From positions 251,926-315,925 of the forward strand of contig NZ_KB849236.1 in NCBI RefSeq assembly GCF_000368045.1: a stretch of DNA of 64,000 nt, given 5' to 3'. Below, one piece after another: positions 33,790-42,897 of the stretch. This DNA is from Acinetobacter johnsonii CIP 64.6. GTDB lineage: Bacteria; Pseudomonadota; Gammaproteobacteria; Pseudomonadales; Moraxellaceae. Under the pieces are notes generated by a model. The model searched no databases. It saw only the letters and a program-made list of their open reading frames with translations, and was not told the origin of the DNA. A program made the position numbers and the translations under genes. Position 1 is the first letter of the stretch, and every line of letters starts with the position of its first letter.

Positions 33790-34956
33790 ATGAATTTACA
33801 TGAATATCAAGCTAAAGCGCTATTAAAAAAATATGGTATGCCTGTCCAAGAGGGCGTACTTGCTACCACTCCAGAAGAAGCAGTAAAAGCCTTTGAACAA
33901 ATAGGCGGAAAATTTGCTGTAATGAAAGCCCAAGTGCATGCGGGTGGTCGTGGTAAGGCGGGTGGCGTAAAAGTTGTAAAGTCAGCAACGGAAGCTGCTG
34001 AATATGCAAAAAGTATCATCGGGACCAACCTTGTTACCTATCAAACCGATAGTCATGGCCAACCTGTAAATAGCATACTTGTCGCGGAAGATGTTTATCC
34101 TGTAGAGCGTGAACTGTATTTAGGTGCAGTGGTTGACCGCTCAAGCCGTCGTGTGACCTTTATGGCTTCGACCGAAGGTGGCGTTGAAATTGAAAAGGTT
34201 GCTGAAGAAACCCCTGAAAAAATTATCAAAGTTGAAGTCGATCCTTTGGTTGGCTTATTGCCATTTCAAGCACGCGAAGTTGCATTTAAGTTGAACCTTA
34301 AAGATGGTCAAGTGAATCAATTTGTGAAAGTGATGTCTGCTGCGTATCAAGCATTCATCGAGAATGACTTTGCTTTATTTGAGATTAACCCACTATCTGT
34401 GCGTGAAAATGGTGACATCCTATGTGTCGATGCTAAAGTGGGGATTGACTCAAATGCGCTGTACCGTTTACCAGAAATTGCTGCGCTGCGCGATAAGTCA
34501 CAGGAAAATGAACGTGAGTTAAAAGCGTCTGAATTTGACCTCAACTACGTCGCGCTTGAAGGCAACATTGGCTGTATGGTTAATGGTGCAGGCCTTGCGA
34601 TGGCAACCATGGATATTATTAAACTCTATGGTGGCCAACCTGCAAACTTCCTTGATGTGGGCGGTGGTGCAACCAAAGACCGTGTGATTGAAGCGTTTAA
34701 AATTATTCTGGCAGATACCTCTGTACAAGGGGTATTGATTAATATCTTCGGTGGAATTGTACGTTGTGACATGATTGCTGAAGCAATTATTGCAGCGGTT
34801 CAAGAAGTAAATGTGACCGTACCTGTGGTTGTTCGTTTAGAAGGGAACAATGCTGAATTGGGTGCCAAATTGCTTGATGAATCAGGTTTAAAACTTATTT
34901 CTGCAAATGGCTTGTCGGATGCCGCAGAAAAAATTGTTGCTGCAGTAAAAGCGTAA
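33790..34956 (+). CDS. sucC: succinyl-CoA synthetase beta subunit SucC
   Basis: Beta subunit of succinate-CoA ligase; it makes ATP or GTP from succinyl-CoA. The N-terminal ATP-grasp region starts MNLHEYQAKALLKKYGMPV, with VHAGGRGKAGGVKVVKS near residues 47-63. The C-terminal ligase region has EGNIGCMVNGAGLAMATMDIIKLYGG and the conserved NIFGGIVRCDMIAEAI near 318-333. 388 residues is standard. It ends 11 bp before sucD with AAGGAG between, so the two subunits are cotranslated. Codon use is slightly different from sdhA and sucA, more typical of the rest of the window. Confidence 0.98.
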   Translation: MNLHEYQAKALLKKYGMPVQEGVLATTPEEAVKAFEQIGGKFAVMKAQVHAGGRGKAGGVKVVKSATEAAEYAKSIIGTNLVTYQTDSHGQPVNSILVAEDVYPVERELYLGAVVDRSSRRVTFMASTEGGVEIEKVAEETPEKIIKVEVDPLVGLLPFQAREVAFKLNLKDGQVNQFVKVMSAAYQAFIENDFALFEINPLSVRENGDILCVDAKVGIDSNALYRLPEIAALRDKSQENERELKASEFDLNYVALEGNIGCMVNGAGLAMATMDIIKLYGGQPANFLDVGGGATKDRVIEAFKIILADTSVQGVLINIFGGIVRCDMIAEAIIAAVQEVNVTVPVVVRLEGNNAELGAKLLDESGLKLISANGLSDAAEKIVAAVKA

Positions 34957-34967
34957 GGAGTATCAAT

Positions 34968-35858
34968 ATGAGCGTATTAATTAATAAAGACACCAAAGTA
35001 TTGGTACAAGGTTTTACTGGTAAAAACGGCACATTCCACTCAGCACAAGCACTAGATTATGGAACTAAAGTCGTGGGTGGGGTAACTCCTGGAAAAGGTG
35101 GCACAACCCATTTAGATTTACCTGTATTTAACACGATGAAAGATGCAGTTGCAGGTATAGGCGCAGATGCGACGGTGATTTATGTGCCAGCTCCGTTTGT
35201 ATTAGATTCAATTATTGAAGCCGTAGATTCAGGTGTTGGACTGATTGTGGTCATCACCGAAGGCGTGCCAACTTTAGATATGCTCAAAGCTAAGCGTTAT
35301 CTAGAAACTAACGGCAATGGTACCCGTCTAATTGGCCCAAACTGTCCGGGTATTATTACTCCTGGTGAATGTAAGATCGGGATTATGCCGGGTCATATTC
35401 ACCAACCAGGTAAAATTGGTATTATCTCGCGTTCAGGCACGTTGACTTATGAGGCGGTTGCTCAAACGACGAAACTGGGCTTAGGACAATCAACGTGTAT
35501 TGGTATTGGTGGTGATCCAATTCCAGGGATGAACCAAATTGATTGTTTGAAACTGTTCCAAGAAGATCCGCAAACTGAAGCGATTATCATGATTGGTGAG
35601 ATTGGTGGTACGGCTGAAGAAGAGGCGGCTGAATATATTCAATCGCATGTGACTAAACCAGTTGTGGGTTATATTGCAGGTGTAACAGCACCGAAAGGCA
35701 AGCGTATGGGGCATGCGGGAGCGATTATTTCTGGTGGTAAAGGTACTGCGGAAGAAAAGTTTGCAGCATTTGAAAAGGCGGGGATGGCGTACACGCGTAG
35801 CCCAGCAGAACTCGGTTCAACGATGTTCCAACTTTTAAAGGACAAAGGTTTAGTTTAA
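34968..35858 (+). CDS. sucD: succinyl-CoA synthetase alpha subunit SucD
   Basis: Alpha subunit of succinate-CoA ligase; it binds CoA and carries the phosphorylated histidine. The CoA-binding motif VQGFTGKNGTFHSAQALDYGTKVVGG is near residues 13-38, and the phospho-histidine is in GKRMGHAGAIISGGKGTAEEK near 243-263. 296 residues is normal. It is followed by a hairpin with a T-run. In Acinetobacter baylyi sucD is known to lie next to trpS; here the yqiJK pair and a hypothetical gene lie between them. Confidence 0.98.
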   Translation: MSVLINKDTKVLVQGFTGKNGTFHSAQALDYGTKVVGGVTPGKGGTTHLDLPVFNTMKDAVAGIGADATVIYVPAPFVLDSIIEAVDSGVGLIVVITEGVPTLDMLKAKRYLETNGNGTRLIGPNCPGIITPGECKIGIMPGHIHQPGKIGIISRSGTLTYEAVAQTTKLGLGQSTCIGIGGDPIPGMNQIDCLKLFQEDPQTEAIIMIGEIGGTAEEEAAEYIQSHVTKPVVGYIAGVTAPKGKRMGHAGAIISGGKGTAEEKFAAFEKAGMAYTRSPAELGSTMFQLLKDKGLV

Positions 35859-35876
35859 GCTTTTATATTTTAAAGG

Positions 35877-35915
35877 AAAAAGCCGTAGGTCTTAATTGCA
35901 CATGCGGCTTTTTTG
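35877..35915 (+). terminator. sucCD terminator (long loop)
   Basis: AAGCCG / CGGCTT with a 19-nt loop, preceded by A-rich sequence and followed by six T. The stem is short, so strength is uncertain. The rest of the roughly 250 bp up to the next gene shows nothing else. Confidence 0.65.
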
Positions 35916-36168
35916 TGGGGAGTATTTTGGTTTGCTCTAAGACAAAAAATAATATGAGGGTTTAGAGTAACTTAATCCCAGTTGAAAATTATATTCAGCC
36001 GCATTGAAAAAGCCATACTGAGCAAAAGATAAAATGGTGAAATTAGAGCAAGATTTGCTATGTACCTACCAATCTGAGTATCGATAAATATTTAGTGAGC
36101 AATGTTTCTATAGAAGACTATGCTATATTCATAATTAAAATAATTCTTTTGAAGACATAGTATTGCAG

Positions 36169-36600
36169 ATGTTGAAGCCGATTCATTTATTATTTTTCCG
36201 CTGCTTATTCTTATTCGGATTGGCGATGAATAGCGCTTATGCTGAAAATGAAGATGTCTATTTGGCGGAGTCTTTGAGTGATGATATTTTCCACTATTAT
36301 CAGCAGTTAGCTGCACAACATGATGAAGCGGAAAACGATTATACATTGATCAATAATGATTTTTATGAGAATGAATATATTCGCGTATTTAACTACTCGG
36401 CCTATAACTCGGATAGTTTAAGCCATAAATTGGGGACAGGGGAGTTTCATAGTTCAGACTTGGATGCACTCAGCATTTCATTTGGGTATGGTATTGAAAT
36501 TAAAATCAACAAACGAAATAAAGTTGGATATGAGTATCTTTCAAATTTTCCTTATGATCGTGGGCAATTGATCCGTTTCTTTTGGGTGCGTTTGCACTAA
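36169..36600 (+). CDS. hypothetical exported protein
   Basis: An uncharacterised protein of about 143 residues. It opens with a signal peptide (LKPIHLLFFRCLFLFGLAMNSAYA) cleaved after AYA, so it is probably periplasmic. The mature part is acidic and aromatic-rich (ENEDVYLAESLSDDIFHYYQQL, NDFYENEYIRVFNYSAYNSD) and ends in a beta-like pattern KINKRNKVGYEYLSNFPYDRG. I recognise no family. The ATG is preferred to a TTG two codons upstream. It stands alone between sucCD and the leftward yqiK gene; the 300 bp after it contain only the yqiK terminator. Confidence 0.6.
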   Translation: MLKPIHLLFFRCLFLFGLAMNSAYAENEDVYLAESLSDDIFHYYQQLAAQHDEAENDYTLINNDFYENEYIRVFNYSAYNSDSLSHKLGTGEFHSSDLDALSISFGYGIEIKINKRNKVGYEYLSNFPYDRGQLIRFFWVRLH

Positions 36601-36858
36601 ATGGATTAACTCAATTTATTTATAAAAACGTTGTAGTTATACATCGTTTAGAATATTTTCACTCAATTGTAGCGTTTAGGATGTTTACATTACTTCTTTG
36701 CATTTTCTGATGGTCGACGAATCGTTTACCAAGCTAAACTAACTTAAATTTTTATAATAGATGATAGGCTTACTATGCTGAGTGAATTAGAGGGTCTATC
36801 GTTTAAAAAGCTTAAATGTGTATTTTGTAGAAAGTTGAATATTAAAGCAGATGATAAA

Positions 36859-36884
36859 AACGCGACAGATCGTCGCGTTTTTTG
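36859..36884 (-). terminator. yqiK terminator (bidirectional)
   Basis: AACGCGAC / GTCGCGTT with a 5-nt loop, flanked by A-run and T-run on either side. It serves the leftward yqiJK unit and perhaps the rightward hypothetical gene. Confidence 0.88.
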
Positions 36885-36900
36885 ATTGTAAGTCTAACTA

Positions 36901-38613
36901 CTATTGAGCTTTGCTTTGCGGTTTTAAGCTTTGGGTTAAACCATTGATGTCGCCGCCTTGAATCCCCAGTTCATTCATCAAGCTATCGATTAGTGGTGCT
37001 TGGGTACGATAGCGTAGCGCACTATTCACCACTTGATCAGACAAAGCAACTTGTGAAGATTCCGTACCATCACCTCCAGTTGTAGCTGAACCGACATTGC
37101 CTAAACCATTAACCTGTAGAATTTTGATGTCATCAATGTTTTCCATCGGTTTAACACTTTCACGAATGATCTCAGGTAAGTATTTTAACAATGCTAGGCG
37201 AATTTGCATTTCGACTTGCTCTGGAGATAAGACGTTGTTGGCTTCATTGACAGCACGTGTACCATCTGCGTCGACTTGGTATTGTTTTTCCATTGCTTGA
37301 GCCAAAAGTATTTTGGCATCTGCTTCACCTTTAGCTTTTAAGCGAGCTTGTTCAGCTTGAGCTTCCGCAGCAATACGAACGGCTTCGGCATCATCGGCAG
37401 CAGCTTGTTTGCCTGCTTCAGCTGCAACCGTAATCGCAATAGCATCTTTTTCAGCAGCTTGCTTCGCCGCAACCAACTCAACTGCTTTTTGACGCTCAGC
37501 ACGCTGGGTTTCACGTACGGTAATCACTTCTTCTTCAGCTTTAACGGCTTCAGCACGGGCACGGTCAGCAGAAGCTTTGGCTTCAGACTCTTCACGCGAC
37601 TTTTCAGCAATCGCAATGGCACGTGATTGTTCTGCCAGTTCGATGGTTTTCTTTTGCTCAACCTGCGCTTGTTCAATAATTTGTGATTTTTGAATATTTT
37701 GGCTTTCTACATCACGTGCTGCACCAATACGCTTTAACTCGACTTCACGCTCAGCTGCAATACGTGCTTCTTCTGCTTCACGTTTTTTCTCAGCTTCTTG
37801 TGAGGCAATTTCAGCCAATTGTTCTGCACGGCGAATTGCAATTTCACGCTCTTGCTGTAGTTTGGCGTATTCTTCTTCACGAATGATTTGTAGGCGAGCT
37901 TGTTCTGCTTCTAAGTTTTTGGTCTTAATGGCAAGGTCAGCGTCTTGCTCGATGTGATTACGTTTACGACGACGGTCTTCAATCGTTTCAGTCAGCTTAG
38001 TTAAACCTTCGGCATCGAATGCATTTTGAGGGTTAAAGTATTTGAAACCTGTTTGGTCTAAACCTGTTAAAGATACAGTTTCAAGTTCTAGACCATTTTT
38101 ATGTAAGTCTTCGGACACCACTTGTTGTACTTTTTGCACGAAGTCCACGCGTTTTTCATGCAACTCTTCCATCGCCATTTCAGCAGCGACTGCACGCAAG
38201 GAATCGACAAATTTACCTTCCACAAGGTTCTTCAACTCATTTGGAGACATGGTTTTTTGTCCCAAAGTCTGCGCGGCCACTGCAATTGATTCAGCCAAAG
38301 GCTTTACACGCACATAGAACTCCGCCATGACATCGACACGCATACGGTCACGGGTAATGAGCGCTTGGTCATCAGCACGGCGAACCTCTAAACGTAGCGT
38401 GTTCATGTTGACAGGGATAATTTCATGTAATACAGGCAGTACAATTGCACCGCCACCTAAAATAACTTTTTCGCCGCCAAAACCTGTACGTACGAAAGAG
38501 ATTTCTTTGCTGGAACGGCGGTACAGACGGGCAATAATAATGCCGATAATAACCAGAGCTGCAAAGATAATCCCTGCAAGAATAAGAATGTTATAGAAAT
38601 TGTTGCTGAGCAT
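36901..38613 (-). CDS. yqiK: flotillin-family protein YqiK
   Basis: Membrane-scaffold protein of the SPFH/flotillin family, associated with lipid microdomains. One N-terminal transmembrane segment (ILILAGIIFAALVIIGIIIARLY, residues 9-31) is followed by the SPFH domain (about 40-215: SFVRTGFGGEKVILGGGAIVLPVLHEIIPVN, then RDRMRVDVMAEFYVRVKP). A long charged coiled coil with many EA/AE repeats runs from about 220 to 445. A C-terminal segment includes LLKYLPEIIRESVKPMENIDDIKIL, as in flotillins. 570 residues. It follows yqiJ on the same strand by 45 bp, the same pair as E. coli yqiJK, so the two likely act together. Confidence 0.93.
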   Translation of the reverse strand: MLSNNFYNILILAGIIFAALVIIGIIIARLYRRSSKEISFVRTGFGGEKVILGGGAIVLPVLHEIIPVNMNTLRLEVRRADDQALITRDRMRVDVMAEFYVRVKPLAESIAVAAQTLGQKTMSPNELKNLVEGKFVDSLRAVAAEMAMEELHEKRVDFVQKVQQVVSEDLHKNGLELETVSLTGLDQTGFKYFNPQNAFDAEGLTKLTETIEDRRRKRNHIEQDADLAIKTKNLEAEQARLQIIREEEYAKLQQEREIAIRRAEQLAEIASQEAEKKREAEEARIAAEREVELKRIGAARDVESQNIQKSQIIEQAQVEQKKTIELAEQSRAIAIAEKSREESEAKASADRARAEAVKAEEEVITVRETQRAERQKAVELVAAKQAAEKDAIAITVAAEAGKQAAADDAEAVRIAAEAQAEQARLKAKGEADAKILLAQAMEKQYQVDADGTRAVNEANNVLSPEQVEMQIRLALLKYLPEIIRESVKPMENIDDIKILQVNGLGNVGSATTGGDGTESSQVALSDQVVNSALRYRTQAPLIDSLMNELGIQGGDINGLTQSLKPQSKAQ

Positions 38614-38658
38614 AAGGGTCCCGATTTTATTTAAAGTTATAAGTACAAAATGAAAGAA

Positions 38659-39303
38659 TTAAAGTGAAATGGCTTTAAAGCCAATCTTGGTTTTTTGAGT
38701 CAAAATGACTTCTTGACCTTGAGAAAAATGAAGATCTGTTTCAGGTTCAACCAGTACATAATGCGTTTGCCCGAACTGATCTTGAACTCGTGCTTGAGCC
38801 GGTGAGTTGACTTTAGCCTCACCTAAAATAATCAGTGCTGTTCGTCCAATCAGTTCTTCACTGTAAATTGCTGTGGTTTCATCTTGTGGCAAAATTTTAG
38901 CAATCAGCATGGCGCTGTAACGAATCATAGGCATCGAAAGTATGAGGCAAAGTGGTGCTATGATCCATGCACTCCAATAGCTTCCCGTCCAAGTTTGAAG
39001 AATGGACTGTAGAATAAAGCCACTTAAGCTATACAGGGTGAGGAAGATAATCAGCCAAACCAAGAGAGGGACACGGCCGATAAACAACCAATCCAGCAGG
39101 GCATTGAGCCAACCTTGATCGGCATCTAGTGCAATGTCGACGTCTTTAGTGCTGCCTAGGTCATCAGGTAGAAATTGGTCAAGTAGGCCTTGTGAGCCGC
39201 CGCCTAAAACCAATAGAATCAATTCGAGTAGTCCCAACAAAAACATGAGACTAAGACAAATACTAAAAATTAAATTGGATGGGTGAGTAAATAATTCCCA
39301 CAT
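38659..39303 (-). CDS. yqiJ: inner-membrane protein YqiJ (NfeD-like partner of flotillin)
   Basis: A 214-residue protein with three or four hydrophobic segments: NLIFSICLSLMFLLGLLELILLVLGG near the N terminus, PLLVWLIIFLTLYSLSGFIL near 87-106 and SAWIIAPLCLILSMPMIRYSAML near 114-136. A C-terminal OB-fold-like soluble domain follows (IGRTALIILGEAKVNSPAQARVQDQFGQTHYVLVEPE). This is the YqiJ/DUF1449 layout that accompanies flotillins, analogous to NfeD. First gene of the pair with yqiK. Its promoter must lie downstream of the sRNA-like terminator described next to trpS. Confidence 0.88.
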   Translation of the reverse strand: MWELFTHPSNLIFSICLSLMFLLGLLELILLVLGGGSQGLLDQFLPDDLGSTKDVDIALDADQGWLNALLDWLFIGRVPLLVWLIIFLTLYSLSGFILQSILQTWTGSYWSAWIIAPLCLILSMPMIRYSAMLIAKILPQDETTAIYSEELIGRTALIILGEAKVNSPAQARVQDQFGQTHYVLVEPETDLHFSQGQEVILTQKTKIGFKAISL

Positions 39304-39465
39304 TCTAAAGGTTCTCTATTTTTATGCTGTTATCAGTTAAGTGTAAATTTTTAAAAAGAATTGTATTGAAATTGGGCTTTAGCATAGCATTCAAAAAACA
39401 GAATGTCTAAGTTTGTTGGCACGTAACGAGAAAGCGATTTAATTGTAATTTGACAAATTTTAGGC

Positions 39466-39574
39466 AAAAAAATACGCAATGATTGGGGTATTCATTGCGT
39501 AGAACTACGAATCTGTTGTTACACAGTTTCGGTAAAAAGGAGAAACGTTATATCTCAGGGTTAATCTAAGCTAT
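39466..39574 (-). ncRNA. candidate small RNA between trpS and yqiJ (possible Aar)
   Basis: On the reverse strand a promoter-like ATGAAA-17 bp-TATGAT (the -10 at 39581-39586) is followed about 100 nt later by a perfect 10-bp hairpin TACGCAATGA / TCATTGCGTA and seven T (39466-39501). Between them a GTTTC / GAAAC stem shows TCCTTTTTACC in its loop, complementary to Shine-Dalgarno sequences, and a CTGT / ACAG stem follows. There is no worthwhile ORF, and trpS already has its own terminator upstream. The Hfq-dependent sRNA Aar of A. baylyi is encoded between trpS and sucD, so this is probably its counterpart. The 5' end is inferred. Confidence 0.55.
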
Positions 39575-39705
39575 GGACTCATCATAAGGGCTGTGCATTC
39601 TTATTTCATGAGTATTCACGTTAATTACTGTAAATTTAGGTTAACAAACGACACTAAATGTCAGTTTTTGAGATGCATGTGGCTTATTTTTGTTTGTTTA
39701 GTGAT

Positions 39706-39736
39706 CAAAAAAGCCTTTCTCAGTGAGAAAGGCTTA
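39706..39736 (-). terminator. trpS terminator
   Basis: AAGCCTTTCT / AGAAAGGCTT with a 5-nt loop, followed on the reverse strand by a run of T. It lies 27 bp past the trpS stop. Between here and the candidate sRNA lie about 130 bp with no gene. Confidence 0.9.
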
Positions 39737-39762
39737 AATATGCGCTTTAGTTTAAGCTGGGT

Positions 39763-40776
39763 TTAGAAATGAAACACCCCTAAACCCGATTTAACTTCAT
39801 CTAGAGTCTGTTGAGTGATGTCACGACATTTGTCTGTACCAGTCTTCAAAATATCCATGATGTAATCAGGATCTTTCGCAAGTTCCATACGACGTTCACG
39901 AATTGGCGTGATCAGCTCTTTCAATACGCCTTCAAGACGCTTTTTCACCGTACCATCGCCCAAACCGCCACGGCGGTAATGTGCTTTCAGTTCTTCAACT
40001 TCTTCTTTGTTTGGATCAAACGCATCTAAATACGTAAATACGATATTACCTTCAACCTGACCTGGATCTTCAACACGCAGGTGGTTCGGGTCGGTATACA
40101 TCGCATTAACAGCTTTTTTAATGTCTTTATCTGTTGCATCCAGCACAATAGTATTGCCTAAAGATTTCGACATTTTGGCTTTACCATCAAAGCCAGGTAA
40201 ACGGCTCATATTGGAAAGCAGAGCCTTACACTCAGGCAGTAATTCCTGACCAATCTGACGGTTTAAGCGGCGTACGATTTCATTGGTCTGTTCGATCATT
40301 GGAATCTGGTCTTCACCCACAGGCACAACCGTTGCTTTAAATGCGGTGATATCTGCTGCTTGTGCAACTGGGTAGCATAAGAAACCAGCTGGAATATCTC
40401 GTTCGAAACCACGCATCTGAATTTCAGACTTGATGGTTGGGTTACGTTCTAAACGAGACACGGTCACAAAGTTGAGATACAACATGGTGAGTTCATTTAG
40501 CGCTGGTAAGCTCGACTGCACGCAAATGGTGGTTTTGGTTGGGTCGATCCCGACTGCTAAGTAATCTGTGGCAACTTCAAGAATATTGCGGCGAACTTTT
40601 TCAAAGTTATCTGCATTGTCAGTAAAGGCTTGTGCATCGGCCAATAATAAATGCTGATGGTGTGAATCCTGCAAACCCACACGTGAACGTAAAGATCCGA
40701 CAAAGTGCCCTAAATGAAGTTGTCCCGTTGGACGGTCGCCTGTCAAAATAACAGGACGGTTGTCTTGATTACTCAT
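39763..40776 (-). CDS. trpS: tryptophanyl-tRNA synthetase TrpS
   Basis: Class I aminoacyl-tRNA synthetase that charges tRNA-Trp. The HIGH-like motif appears as TGQLHLGHFVGSL near residues 17-29, and the KMSKS motif as KAKMSKSLGNTIVL near 204-217. The 337 residues fit the bacterial enzyme, with a QMRGFERDIPAGFLCYPVAQAADI tryptophan-pocket segment. It stands alone, divergent from the DUF808 gene, with a strong terminator. No tryptophan-rich leader peptide or T-box is visible in the roughly 200 bp upstream. Confidence 0.97.
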   Translation of the reverse strand: MSNQDNRPVILTGDRPTGQLHLGHFVGSLRSRVGLQDSHHQHLLLADAQAFTDNADNFEKVRRNILEVATDYLAVGIDPTKTTICVQSSLPALNELTMLYLNFVTVSRLERNPTIKSEIQMRGFERDIPAGFLCYPVAQAADITAFKATVVPVGEDQIPMIEQTNEIVRRLNRQIGQELLPECKALLSNMSRLPGFDGKAKMSKSLGNTIVLDATDKDIKKAVNAMYTDPNHLRVEDPGQVEGNIVFTYLDAFDPNKEEVEELKAHYRRGGLGDGTVKKRLEGVLKELITPIRERRMELAKDPDYIMDILKTGTDKCRDITQQTLDEVKSGLGVFHF

Positions 40777-40973
40777 TATCTATTTCCAAAGTCGTCGTAG
40801 CGACATGCTATTTTCAAAGAATGCAGACATTGTACGGCATAATCTTTTTCAATGTCAGTCTTAAAAAAACTGCAGTGAAAAAATTATAAAATCAGTTAAA
40901 TTTCAAAAAACAAATATTCAAAAGCTTAGATCACAGATTAAAATGTCAGAATTCTCAAGATGGATAAAAATAA

Positions 40974-41900
40974 ATGGCGAGTAGCTTATTAATATTACTA
41001 GATGATATTGCCACGATACTAGATGACGTTGCGGTCATGAGCAAAATGGCGGCAAAAAAAACGGCGGGTGTTTTGGGCGATGATTTAGCACTCAATGCAC
41101 AACAGGTCAGTGGGGTTCGTACTGACCGTGAGCTGCCTGTGGTTTGGGCTGTGGCAAAAGGCTCTTTTGTTAATAAATTGATTTTAGTCCCTGCGGCGCT
41201 GTTGATTAGTGTGGTTGCACCATGGCTGATCACGCCACTGTTAATGATTGGTGGTTTATTTCTATGTTATGAAGGGGTAGAAAAAGTCCTGCATAGTTTG
41301 CATCACAAAAAAGCCAAAACCGAAGAGGAAGCCAGCCAAGAATTAACTGCGATTGAAACGGATATGGCGACTTTTGAAAAAGATAAGGTCAAAGGGGCGA
41401 TTCGTACCGACTTTATTTTGTCGGCAGAAATTGTAGTGATTTCACTGGGGACTGTGGCTGCTGCAACTTTTTCAACCAAAGTCATGGTGTTGTCTGTAAT
41501 TGCCATTTTAATGACCGTCGGTGTGTATGGTTTTGTGGCGATGATTGTCAAAATTGATGATTTAGGACTGTATCTAACTCAGCAAGCTTCTTCATTTAAG
41601 CAAACTATTGGCCGTGGTTTATTGGCTTTTGCACCAAAACTGATGAAGACCTTAACCATCGTGGGCACTATCGCGATGTTTTTAGTGGGTGGTGGCATTA
41701 TTTCCCACGGCGTGCCTTTATTGCATCATTTCACTGAAGGTTCAGTGGATTATGCTGAACATATTCCAACTGTGGGAAGCATTGTGGGAGCATTAACCCC
41801 AACACTGATTAACTTAGTGATTGGTTTTGTGGCTGGTTTGATTGTATTGGCTATTGTGAGCTTGATTAAAAAAGTTTGGCCGAGTTCAAAAAAGGCATAA
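40974..41900 (+). CDS. DUF808 family membrane protein (YedI-like)
   Basis: A 308-residue inner-membrane protein of the DUF808/YedI family. The family start MASSLLILLDDIATILDDVAVMSKMAAKKTAGVLGDDLALNAQQVSG is unmistakable. Several transmembrane segments are visible: LILVPAALLISVVAPWLITPLLMIGGLFL near 68-96, SAEIVVISLGTVAAATF, VMVLSVIAILMTVGVYGFVAMIV and two near the C terminus. A basic loop lies between (HHKKAKTEEEASQE). The molecular function of the family is unknown. It precedes ypfJ by 41 bp on the same strand, so the two may form an operon. Confidence 0.88.
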   Translation: MASSLLILLDDIATILDDVAVMSKMAAKKTAGVLGDDLALNAQQVSGVRTDRELPVVWAVAKGSFVNKLILVPAALLISVVAPWLITPLLMIGGLFLCYEGVEKVLHSLHHKKAKTEEEASQELTAIETDMATFEKDKVKGAIRTDFILSAEIVVISLGTVAAATFSTKVMVLSVIAILMTVGVYGFVAMIVKIDDLGLYLTQQASSFKQTIGRGLLAFAPKLMKTLTIVGTIAMFLVGGGIISHGVPLLHHFTEGSVDYAEHIPTVGSIVGALTPTLINLVIGFVAGLIVLAIVSLIKKVWPSSKKA

Positions 41901-41941
41901 ACTGGATCGGGTCAGCATAAATTAGAAGAAGGAAGAGTGCT

Positions 41942-42847
41942 ATGCGTTGGAAGGGACGTCGTGTCAGTAGCAATGTCGAGGATCGTCGCGGTGGTGGCGG
42001 TGTAAAGGCGGGTGGCATCAGTATTTTAGGGCTGATCGTGGCCTTTGTGGCATGGAAGTTTCTAGGTGTCGATCCGCAGCAAGCCTACCAAGCCACTAAA
42101 CAAGTGACCGCACAAACTGGAGCGGCAGAAACTCAAGGTTTGGATAACCCAACGCCTGATCAGCAGGAAGCGATGGACTTTGTCGGTACGGTACTGGCCG
42201 ACACTGAAGACACATGGAGTCAAATTTTCCAACAGCAATTGGGACAACAATATGTTCCACCGAAGTTGGTGATGTTTTCAGGGGTGATCAATTCGGGTTG
42301 TGGTACTGCTCAGTCTGCAATGGGGCCGTTTTACTGTCCAGCAGATCAGAAGGTGTATATCGACACCGCTTTCTTTAAAGACATGCGGACTCAAATGGGT
42401 ATTGGCGGTGAGCAAAACCAAACGGAGTTGGCGCGCCAAGATCAAGCGGGTGACTTTGCTCAGGCTTATGTGGTGGCACATGAGGTTGGACATCATATTC
42501 AAACCATTTTAGGGATTTCTGAACAAGTACAAAAGGCTCGTGCACAGGGCTCAAAAGCGCAAGGAAATGCTTTATCGGTACGTCAAGAGTTACAAGCTGA
42601 CTGTTTAGCGGGGGTATGGGCGCATCATAACAATCAACGGACCCAGTTCTTAGAGCAAGGCGATGTTGAAGAAGCGATGGATGCGGCACATAAGATTGGT
42701 GATGATTACCTACAAAAGCGGGCAACAGGGCAAGTGGTCCCTGATAGCTTTACCCATGGAACCAGTCAACAGCGTATGACTTGGTTTGGCACGGGCTTTA
42801 AGTCGGGGCAAGTTGAAAGTTGCGATACCTTTAATCAAGCCATTTAA
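41942..42847 (+). CDS. ypfJ: neutral zinc metallopeptidase YpfJ
   Basis: A 301-residue predicted zinc metallopeptidase of the YpfJ family. The catalytic motif AYVVAHEVGHHIQTI lies near residues 177-191, with RQELQADCLAGVWAHH near 215-230 supplying the third ligand. One hydrophobic segment (ISILGLIVAFVAWKFL, 27-42) follows a basic Arg/Gly-rich N terminus, so it is probably membrane-anchored with the active domain outside the cytosol. Its substrate is unknown. It comes 41 bp after the DUF808 gene and ends in a strong terminator. Confidence 0.92.
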   Translation: MRWKGRRVSSNVEDRRGGGGVKAGGISILGLIVAFVAWKFLGVDPQQAYQATKQVTAQTGAAETQGLDNPTPDQQEAMDFVGTVLADTEDTWSQIFQQQLGQQYVPPKLVMFSGVINSGCGTAQSAMGPFYCPADQKVYIDTAFFKDMRTQMGIGGEQNQTELARQDQAGDFAQAYVVAHEVGHHIQTILGISEQVQKARAQGSKAQGNALSVRQELQADCLAGVWAHHNNQRTQFLEQGDVEEAMDAAHKIGDDYLQKRATGQVVPDSFTHGTSQQRMTWFGTGFKSGQVESCDTFNQAI

Positions 42848-42852
42848 GCTAT

Positions 42853-42885
42853 AAAAAAAGAGGCGATTGATCGCCTCTTTTTTTT
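42853..42885 (+). terminator. ypfJ terminator (bidirectional)
   Basis: AGAGGCGA / TCGCCTCT with loop TTGA and a run of T; A-run on the other side. It lies between convergent genes. Confidence 0.93.
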
Positions 42886-42897
42886 AACCAATGCATT

